From: Azohydromonas lata NBRC 102462
Lineage (GTDB): Bacteria; Pseudomonadota; Gammaproteobacteria; Burkholderiales; Burkholderiaceae_C
DNA: 11,430 nt
Direction: 5' to 3'
Assembly (NCBI GenBank): GCA_945878385.1
Contig: CAMCTE010000074.1
Location: forward strand, 1-11,430
The translations under genes were made by a program, and so were the position numbers. Below are positions 5,750-11,430 of the stretch, in pieces. Each line of letters starts with the position of its first letter. Within the stretch, counting starts at the first letter, position 1. Under the pieces are notes generated by a model, which did not search any database, had not been told where the DNA came from, and worked only from the letters and a program-made list of their open reading frames with translations.

Positions 5750-7161
5750 CCCGGGCCTCCAGCGTGGCTCAGCACCCCGCAGTGCTGGCTGCCGCGGCGC
5801 TTCTGGGGGCGCTGATGGGCGCGGTGTTGCCTGCCGTGACGCCGCTGATGGCCTTGATCTCAGTGGCCTTCGTGACGGTGCTGCAGATGGTGGCCCTGCC
5901 CCTGATGGCCGTGGCCGTGGTGTTCGGCTTGCGACGCCTGCTGGAACTGCCGCAGCCCTGGCACCGAGCCGGGCTGTTGCTGGGTGCCGGCTGGGGCCTC
6001 GTGATGGTGGCCGCCCTGATGGGTTTGGGCGCCGCACACCTTTTTGCAACGGTGCTGCCCACCACGGAGGCCGACCGGGACCGGCTGTCCATCCTCATCC
6101 ATACGGCCGATCAGACCACTGCCATCGCACTGTCGACCGCGCCCACCGGTAGCGGCGGCACCGTTTGGCAAGATCTGATTCCCTCCAATGTCTTCGAGGC
6201 TTTGAGCAAGGGGCGCATTCCCGCGGTGATGCTGGCGGCCATCCTGTTCGGGCTGGCCCTGCACCTGCAAAGCCGCAACGACCTGCACGACACCATCAGC
6301 CGCTCCGCCTACGCCCTGCTGGAGTCGGCTTACCGAGCCCTGGAATCGCTCATTGAGCGATTGGCCGTGGTGGTGCCGGTGGCGGCGTGGGCCATGGCCG
6401 GGCACGCCACCGCGCAACTGAGCCTGGCTCACCTGATGGGCCTGGCCGGTCTGGTGGTGCCCTTGGTGATCTGCGTGGCGCTTTGGGGCGCAGCGACCGT
6501 GACGGTCGTGGGCATGACCGCCGGAGTCTCCTACGGACAGGCCTTGGTGGCCTTGGGTCGGCCGATGTGCATCTCGCTGCTGGCGTCCGCACCAGGCGCC
6601 TCCATCGCGGGCTACATCGACGCCATGAGCAACCGCCTTGGGTACTCGCGCGGCGTGGTGGAACTGCTCACCCCGGTGGCACCCTTCTTCGTCAAGGCCG
6701 GAGAAGCGCTGTACTTCGCCTTGCTGTTCGTGTTCCTGTGTACCCTCTACGGGCGGCATCTGAGCCCATCGGATGCCGGTGTGATTGCCGCAGCAGCTTG
6801 TTGGGCGGCCCTCGTGTCGGTGCAGTTGCCGATGGGCCGAACCCTGGCTGCGGGCTCGGTGGGACTGGGTTGGCTGGACTTGCCGATTGATGCAGTGGCG
6901 CCGATGCTGGTGGGGTTGGAACTCTTGTCCTTCGGTATGCGGCAATTGGTGAGCGACCTGTGTGCCTGCATGCTGATTGCCTGGGCCAGCCGGGGCGTGA
7001 CGCATGCGCCAGTGGCCACCGGTGGGCTGATGACCAGTGGCCCTCAGGGGGGGCAGGTGGTACTGCGGGAACCGATGTTGCTGGGAATGTTGCTGCTGGC
7101 CTTGTGCGCGCTGCTGCTGGCGTTCCTGCTGGGCGTGGGGCTGGGATTGCGCGCGGCCTGA
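5746..7161 (+). CDS. SDF/DAACS-fold transporter, paralogue 2, with extra C-terminal membrane helix
   Basis: This 471-residue polytopic membrane protein is distantly related to its upstream neighbour. LIPSNVFEALSKGRIPAVML (from 144) is the family's 'PSN.FEAL' signature, and the later order HP1, TM7, HP2, TM8 is recognisable. HP1 (ASAPGASIAGYIDAM, from 280) lacks the serine-rich tip. TM7 has FVKAGEALY (315-323) where NMDGTALY is expected, replacing the cation-binding Asp with Ala and adding a Lys. TM8 has Arg399 with Glu392 seven residues before it, matching the Asp390/Arg397 pair of Glt-Ph. Phe396 and Ala407 stand at the positions of Asp394 and Asp405. After TM8 a Gly-rich loop leads to an additional hydrophobic helix (about 444-468) absent from ordinary SDF carriers. 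The GTG at 5746 overlaps the previous stop as GTGA and is preferred. An ATG at 5662 in the same frame would give a polar 28-residue extension and an 88-base overlap. Confidence 0.8.
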   Translation: MTRASSVAQHPAVLAAAALLGALMGAVLPAVTPLMALISVAFVTVLQMVALPLMAVAVVFGLRRLLELPQPWHRAGLLLGAGWGLVMVAALMGLGAAHLFATVLPTTEADRDRLSILIHTADQTTAIALSTAPTGSGGTVWQDLIPSNVFEALSKGRIPAVMLAAILFGLALHLQSRNDLHDTISRSAYALLESAYRALESLIERLAVVVPVAAWAMAGHATAQLSLAHLMGLAGLVVPLVICVALWGAATVTVVGMTAGVSYGQALVALGRPMCISLLASAPGASIAGYIDAMSNRLGYSRGVVELLTPVAPFFVKAGEALYFALLFVFLCTLYGRHLSPSDAGVIAAAACWAALVSVQLPMGRTLAAGSVGLGWLDLPIDAVAPMLVGLELLSFGMRQLVSDLCACMLIAWASRGVTHAPVATGGLMTSGPQGGQVVLREPMLLGMLLLALCALLLAFLLGVGLGLRAA

Positions 7162-7181
7162 AACCTGGGCGGCCTGGTCAG

Positions 7182-7225
7182 GCGGCGATCAAGCGGCGAT
7201 CGAGCAGCGATCATGCAGCAATCAA
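7182..7225. repeat. Four imperfect 11-bp tandem direct repeats
   Basis: The units are GCGGCGATCAA (7182-7192), GCGGCGATCGA (7193-7203), GCAGCGATCAT (7204-7214) and GCAGCAATCAA (7215-7225). Neighbouring units differ at one to three positions. A partial fifth unit may begin at 7226 (GCGG). The array covers most of the gap between the second SDF gene and the formyltransferase gene, and contains the latter's stop codon and its last residues (LIAA). I see no stable hairpin followed by a T-run, so it does not look like an intrinsic terminator. Confidence 0.75.
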
Positions 7226-7894
7226 GCGGGGCAACTCGCGGGCCACGAACTGGGCCACTTGTGGGCCTGTGATCTTGTGCAGGTCGATGACTCCGGCCCC
7301 CGGAGGAATGGCCATCGGCGGGCTCAGTGCCACCATGCCGCCGGCGTCGAAGTGCTCGTCTACCCGGTGCAAGGCAATCTGAAGGTCAGGCTGCCCCTCA
7401 TCGATCATCATCTGGAAGGGATTGGGGCCGGCATACGGTGAAGGCCACTGCGGCCCTCGGCATGGATGGGTGTTGTAGAAGCCCAGCCGAGGGTAGCCGA
7501 ACAGGGGCTCATCGATCAGTTGACCGAAAGTGCCGCAGATGACCAGATCAGGGCGCCATTCCTGCTGAAAGCGTTCACGGAACTCGGGGGTCTTCACACG
7601 CCCGCGGTGACAGGAAATGCCGTGGCGCGCCGCCAGGTCGGCCACCATGGTTTCCTCCCAGGCCTCGTGGGGATACGACCACAGGCGCCGGCCGGGGCTC
7701 ACATAGGACTGGGTGGGGTCATCAGTGGCCACACCCACCACCTCAACCAGGCGGCTGCTGGCGCCCAACAGGCACTCGTGCAGCAAGTAGTAGCCGCGGT
7801 AGAAGCTGCAGAACAAGGCCAATCGGATTCGTGGCGAACCCGCAACGCCGGCGATGGCCTCAGTAACGATCGGGGTCTTCTCGATACCCGGCAT
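7211..7894 (-). CDS. Stand-alone formyltransferase-domain protein (Fmt/GART-type fold)
   Basis: This 227-residue cytosolic protein has only the formyltransferase catalytic domain. A Rossmann-like start (RIRLALFCSFYRGYYLLHE, from 22) is followed by PDLVICGTFGQLI (115-127). FYNTHPC (139-145) carries the Asn141-x-His143 pair, and VDEHFDAGGMV (178-188) has Asp183 where Fmt has its catalytic Asp. The Asn/His/Asp set known from methionyl-tRNA formyltransferase and GART is therefore kept, so it is probably active with a 10-formyl-tetrahydrofolate-type donor. The C-terminal tRNA-binding domain of Fmt (about 315 residues) is missing, so initiator tRNA is unlikely to be the substrate. Sugar-amine formyltransferases are one alternative. 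The substrate is unknown. The ATG lies 35 bases inside tssA and is the only ATG near the N-terminus in this frame. It is the last gene of the minus-strand T6SS run. Confidence 0.8.
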   Translation of the reverse strand: MPGIEKTPIVTEAIAGVAGSPRIRLALFCSFYRGYYLLHECLLGASSRLVEVVGVATDDPTQSYVSPGRRLWSYPHEAWEETMVADLAARHGISCHRGRVKTPEFRERFQQEWRPDLVICGTFGQLIDEPLFGYPRLGFYNTHPCRGPQWPSPYAGPNPFQMMIDEGQPDLQIALHRVDEHFDAGGMVALSPPMAIPPGAGVIDLHKITGPQVAQFVARELPRLIAA

Positions 7895-9047
7895 TGAGCA
7901 GCCCGACCAGTTTGTTGAGATCGCCCTCTTCCCGCTGAATTTCAGCCATCAGTTCGGGCAGGGACATGCGACCCCAGTTCACCGCGCGGCGGATGAGGTA
8001 CGGCGTGGGGCTGTGCGGTTCGGTGCGGGCGAGGAAGTCGGCCACCGCCTCGAGCGTGGCATAGGCCTGCTCGCGGGTGGACCAACTGCGGGTATGCACG
8101 GTCGGTGGACTGAGCTCGTCGCCGAGGCCCAACATCGGACGGGGCCCATCAGTCGCGGCGCCTGGGGTCTCTGCCATGTTGGGCTCCTTGGGAGAGGCGG
8201 GTGGCGCTGTTTGCGGCATTTCCGCAGAGGCCAGCACCTGTTGGAGAACACGCTCCAGGACCTCCAACTCGCGGGTCATCTTGGCCAGACTGGGCGACTG
8301 GACGCCAAGGCGTTCCCGCAGAATGCCGTCCATGCGCCCAGTTTGAACGATGGAGGCCCGGCTGTGCTGTAGCTGCTCGACCAAAGCGCGCCAACCGCCT
8401 GCACGCACCGATTCCAGAACCAGCTCTCGGGTGGCAGGAGGCACGGGCGGGTCGATGTTCAACTTGGAAGACGAGCTCGCTTCCTGGGCACTTGCGTTGT
8501 GTTGTGACTCGGCAGATGCCAAGCGCAGCCAATCCGACAGCGTGAAGACCGAAGGCTGATAACCCGGCAGCCGCGCCAGCACGACACGCGTGCGCAGCCA
8601 CACGGGCAACTCCTCGTTGAGCCACTCGAAGGGTGCCACTCGCGAGTCGCAGTCGCCGTCCTCATCGACCACCGGGTGCACGGTGTCCCAATACTGCTCG
8701 ATGAGGCCGGCGATCAAGAGCAAACCATCATGCAAGCCGGCCAAATCGCGCTGTCGGAACCAGGCTTCCAATGTCCAAGCGGCGATCTGCAGGTCCTTGC
8801 TTCGTGTGCGCAGAAACTCCACGCATCGGCGCTCCACCGACGGCCAATCGGCCACCTTCAGGGGACGCTCCCATTGGCGCATCGGCAAACTCGGATCGTC
8901 TTCTTCACGATCCAGCCGAATGGATGTGAACACCGGATCAAAACGCAGAGATGGCCCGCTGGGCTCGTCAGCGCTGAGCGGCTGGAGCAGTTGGACCACA
9001 TGGTCGGGTAGGGGCTGCATGACCGGTTCTGCCAGGATGGCGCTCAT
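7860..9047 (-). CDS. tssA: Type VI secretion system protein TssA (ImpA family)
   Basis: This 395-residue cytosolic T6SS component helps recruit the baseplate and primes or caps sheath-tube polymerisation. The N-terminal ImpA_N domain spans about 12-140: LLQPLSADEPSGPSLRFDP, REEDDPSLP, KVADWPSVERRC, then TRSKDLQIAAWTLEA. Next come a Ser-rich linker (186-204), a helical middle part, a Pro-rich linker (280-300), and a conserved C-terminal helix pair with RTEPHSPTPYLIRRAVNWG (from 341). This C-terminus resembles short TssA forms rather than the long TagA-anchoring type, an inference by eye. ATG 9047 is preferred because it starts one base after the tssM stop and fits the family's N-terminus. The frame is open to an ATG at 9149, but that start would overlap tssM by about 100 bases. 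The stop overlaps the formyltransferase gene. Confidence 0.92.
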   Translation of the reverse strand: MSAILAEPVMQPLPDHVVQLLQPLSADEPSGPSLRFDPVFTSIRLDREEDDPSLPMRQWERPLKVADWPSVERRCVEFLRTRSKDLQIAAWTLEAWFRQRDLAGLHDGLLLIAGLIEQYWDTVHPVVDEDGDCDSRVAPFEWLNEELPVWLRTRVVLARLPGYQPSVFTLSDWLRLASAESQHNASAQEASSSSKLNIDPPVPPATRELVLESVRAGGWRALVEQLQHSRASIVQTGRMDGILRERLGVQSPSLAKMTRELEVLERVLQQVLASAEMPQTAPPASPKEPNMAETPGAATDGPRPMLGLGDELSPPTVHTRSWSTREQAYATLEAVADFLARTEPHSPTPYLIRRAVNWGRMSLPELMAEIQREEGDLNKLVGLLNAGYREDPDRY

Positions 9048-9048
9048 C

Positions 9049-11430
9049 TCACGGGCTACCCCACTCGGGGGCCATGTTGGGGAAGGTCGCAGGCCAAGCA
9101 AGCGCCGCGCGCTTTCCAGCAGGGCTGACAGAGAGGCGAACATAAACACGCGCCTTACCCACGATGGAGGCGCCGCGCTCCGTCTCGCGCCGGTTCACCG
9201 GGAACTCGAAGCGCAGCACCGGCGCCCTGGCATCGGTTGATCTTCGATCCTGGTCCTTGTAGGCCTGCACCATCGAGAACAAGGACCACATGTCGCTGAA
9301 ACTGAAGCGTACCACCCCATCGTCCACACTCATGCTGGATTGGCGCATATCGGTGACGGGCTGCAGGAGCGAGTTGCGGGCCGCGCGGAGGGTGAAATCG
9401 ACCGGCGTACCGGGCACCCAGCGCAATGGCCGCATCGGCTCACGCAGCAGCTGCGACTGCGGACCCACATTGAGGGCCCACTCGATGAACTTGTTGCCGT
9501 CGATCTCGTCCTGCGGGAACACGCGCAGTTCGGCCACCACATCAAATCCTGTCTGCCCCTCTTCGTCAGTGGGCATCAGGGGGGCCAGGAATTGCCGTAT
9601 CTGCTCGAGTTGTTGACCAAAGCGAAGCACGCCGGCGCCGGTAGGATGTCGACCGTTCTGATCGAACAGCTTGTCGCCCAACAAGCGACTGATGCGCTCG
9701 TACTGGCGCAGCAGTGCGGCCACATCATCGGACTGCATGGGCCCTCGGGGCAAGGCAGAAGCCGGCATCGACTGCGGGGCCACTGCAGTTCCTACCGCAG
9801 GCGCGGGCAAAGCCGCTGCCGCTTCAGTCGGTGCGGCAAAGGGGATGCGGCCTGCTGCATCACGGTTGTAGAGCTCACGGAAGCTGCCCCACAAGCGGCG
9901 GAGTTCGGCCACCTTCAGCGCTCTGCAACGCTGCAGCAAATCGTCGTAGAGACGACGGTGCGTGACAGCCATGGGGTCATTGACCCGGCGGGATGGCCCG
10001 CGTGTCAACAGCTTGTCTGCGCAGTTGGCCAAGTCGACCCCGGCCGCCGTGACCGTGAGGAACTGCTCCAACTGGTGCAGACTGCTCGAGGCGTTCTTGC
10101 TCTTGAACTTCTCCGCTTCGGCCACGATGGCACGCCAACGCCGCACCAATGCCTCGTCGTTGGCCGATCGACCGCCCGCGCGGCTGGCCGATGGGTCCAG
10201 GCCCATCAGGATGATCTCGGCATCACGGGCCAGTTGCAGCACCCTCGCCTGCTGTTGGGCCACATAGCCGGCCAGCGCATTGGCGTCCTCAACCCCGTAG
10301 GCATCCCACATCGGTGGGCGCTCGCCACTCCAGGATTCCAGGCCGCGGTCAGCAGGCAGGAAAGGCTCGGCGATGGCCCAAGCGTCCTCCAGCAGGCGCA
10401 GACGGGCCTGGGCATCGCCGGCCAACAGGGCCACCAGGCGATTGGCCGCGGGTGCTGCACCCAGATCAACGAGCTGTACCCGCACCCGCCCGAGTGCAGC
10501 CCGCTCGGGTTCGGACAGGGACGCCACGCGAACTGGCGTGGGGCTCATGGCCTGAGCGGTTGAATCCACGATGGCATCGGCCAGCATGAACCGGGCCAGT
10601 CGGTCCAACTCTGGGCGAATGCCGTCGCTGACCTTGGCCAGCACTTCGGCATCGACCTTTCGGCGGGCGTCATAGAGTTGCGCGGCTTGTTCAAGCCGGG
10701 CCGCATCCCAGGTGTAGGCGCGGTCCGGTGAAGGATCGGGAAACCCTTTGCGCCCCAAGTGCTGCATGAAGTGCATGGACAGCAGCGAGTTCAGGGCCGT
10801 GCGAAGGGATACCCGACCCTCCGTATGACCCCAGCGGCCTTCCTTGTGGCTCCACACCAAGCCACCGCCCAACAGGGTGTTGTCGGCAAGGGCCAAGGCG
10901 TTCCACTCGGCACGGAACCGCGTGTGCCCGTCCTGCGCACCGGCACGAGCCGCAGCAGCCACCTGAGGCCCCAGCAGCGCAATCGAATCCACGCGCTGGA
11001 GCAGCCCTTCGTAGGCTGGCCCCCATTGCAGAGTGTCCGACTCCATCCACTGGCCGCGGCCCGGTTTGAACAGATCTTCCTGCCGCCGCAGGTCGTCCAA
11101 CAGTTCCTGCCAACCGGCCCTTGCCTGGTGGGCGTCCCAAGCGGTAGAACCGGCATCCGTCAGCCGCAGTGCGGTCTCGGCCACCGCTCGTTCCAACTGC
11201 ATCAATTCATTGCGTTCGAACAGACGAACTTCGAGTTCCTTCATCGCCAACCGGAAGGAACAACTGAGCGCCTGCTGCATCCGATCGGTCTGGTTGATCG
11301 ACTTGGCGTACTTACGGAACAGCTCGGCTGTTCGTTCAGGATTGACGGCGATGTCCGCACCCAACAGCACACCCACCACCAGCTTGAGATCAGCGGCGCT
11401 CGGCGGCTCGCGCCCAGACACCAACCGGAT
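9049..11430 (-). CDS. tssM: Type VI secretion system membrane protein TssM (IcmF family), C-terminal part
   Basis: The 793 residues visible are the C-terminal portion of an IcmF/TssM protein. The frame runs through the window edge, so the N-terminal membrane helices and cytoplasmic NTPase-like domain are outside. TssM forms the T6SS trans-envelope complex with TssL and lipoprotein TssJ, and its C-terminal part lies in the periplasm. The first half is the helical IcmF-related region, including FRAEWNALALADNTLLGGGL. An Ala/Pro linker (about 525-560 of the visible part) follows. The C-terminal beta-rich part has DVVAELRVFPQDEIDGNKFI, the LRWVPGTPVDFTL stretch and KARVYVRLS, ending WPATFPNMAPEWGSP, as in IcmF C-terminal domains. 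There is no frameshift or internal stop. tssA begins one base after the stop, so the two genes are in one operon. Confidence 0.9.
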   Translation of the reverse strand: MRLVSGREPPSAADLKLVVGVLLGADIAVNPERTAELFRKYAKSINQTDRMQQALSCSFRLAMKELEVRLFERNELMQLERAVAETALRLTDAGSTAWDAHQARAGWQELLDDLRRQEDLFKPGRGQWMESDTLQWGPAYEGLLQRVDSIALLGPQVAAAARAGAQDGHTRFRAEWNALALADNTLLGGGLVWSHKEGRWGHTEGRVSLRTALNSLLSMHFMQHLGRKGFPDPSPDRAYTWDAARLEQAAQLYDARRKVDAEVLAKVSDGIRPELDRLARFMLADAIVDSTAQAMSPTPVRVASLSEPERAALGRVRVQLVDLGAAPAANRLVALLAGDAQARLRLLEDAWAIAEPFLPADRGLESWSGERPPMWDAYGVEDANALAGYVAQQQARVLQLARDAEIILMGLDPSASRAGGRSANDEALVRRWRAIVAEAEKFKSKNASSSLHQLEQFLTVTAAGVDLANCADKLLTRGPSRRVNDPMAVTHRRLYDDLLQRCRALKVAELRRLWGSFRELYNRDAAGRIPFAAPTEAAAALPAPAVGTAVAPQSMPASALPRGPMQSDDVAALLRQYERISRLLGDKLFDQNGRHPTGAGVLRFGQQLEQIRQFLAPLMPTDEEGQTGFDVVAELRVFPQDEIDGNKFIEWALNVGPQSQLLREPMRPLRWVPGTPVDFTLRAARNSLLQPVTDMRQSSMSVDDGVVRFSFSDMWSLFSMVQAYKDQDRRSTDARAPVLRFEFPVNRRETERGASIVGKARVYVRLSVSPAGKRAALAWPATFPNMAPEWGSP

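Noticed and set aside
4184..6049. A 621-codon open frame on the minus strand opposite the binding-protein and SDF genes
   Set aside because: It is rich in His, Gln, Arg and Gly with no domain pattern, and lies antisense to three well-supported genes with family motifs. Long antisense frames are expected at this GC content.
5860..7005. A 381-codon open frame on the minus strand opposite the second SDF gene
   Set aside because: It is a Gln/His-rich shadow of a hydrophobic membrane-protein gene. Leu, Val and Ala codons on one strand read as Gln, His and Gly on the other.
7156..7183. Possible terminator hairpin after the second SDF gene (GCCTGA and TCAGGC arms)
   Set aside because: The stem is only six pairs, the loop is 16 bases and no T-run follows, so it does not qualify as an intrinsic terminator.
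9048..9149. Longer tssA start at 9149
   Set aside because: It would overlap tssM by about 100 bases and add 34 residues unlike TssA N-termini. ATG 9047, one base after the tssM stop, fits better.
9340..10563. A 407-codon open frame on the plus strand opposite tssM
   Set aside because: It is a low-complexity shadow with no recognisable motif or ribosome binding site, and tssM is clearly coding across the whole stretch.

Overview
The window looks like chromosomal DNA of a betaproteobacterium, most likely Burkholderiales and plausibly Comamonadaceae. This is inferred from the high GC content, the very tight gene packing, and the gene set: darP next to mog, trmJ coupled to cysE, and a SuhB with an Ala/Pro-rich tail ending in basic residues. 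No gene-free stretch exceeds about 145 bases, and I see no RNA genes, insertion sequences, integrase or CRISPR array.

Positions 1-2360 and the following suhB form a housekeeping block. The 3' end of darP (50S assembly) is followed five bases later by mog (molybdopterin adenylyltransferase). Converging on mog from the minus strand is a trmJ-cysE pair (tRNA 2'-O-methyltransferase, then serine acetyltransferase) with an ATGA start/stop overlap. A 143-bp divergent intergenic region then leads to suhB (inositol-1-monophosphatase family) on the plus strand.

Positions 3552-7161 hold the most unusual unit. It is a three-gene, translationally coupled operon: a secreted SBP_bac_3-type (amino-acid-binding) periplasmic protein, followed by two different membrane proteins of the SDF/DAACS (GltP, DctA, Glt-Ph) fold. 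Both junctions are 4-base GTGA overlaps. SDF carriers normally act alone as homotrimers and take substrate directly. Here a binding protein is welded genetically to a pair of paralogues. Both paralogues have lost the family's NMDGT cation-binding motif, with an R-A-G or K-A-G triplet in its place, and the equivalent of the second Na+-site aspartate in TM8. They keep the TM8 arginine and an acidic residue seven positions before it. My inference is an undescribed binding-protein-dependent, possibly Na+-independent, SDF transport system.

Positions 7211-11430 (minus strand) are the end of a type VI secretion cluster: the C-terminal two thirds or so of tssM, then tssA one base later, then a stand-alone single-domain formyltransferase whose start overlaps tssA by 35 bases. 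The formyltransferase keeps the Asn/His/Asp catalytic set, but its substrate is unknown and its place in a T6SS operon is unexpected. Its 3' end runs into four imperfect 11-bp tandem repeats that fill most of the short gap to the converging transporter operon.
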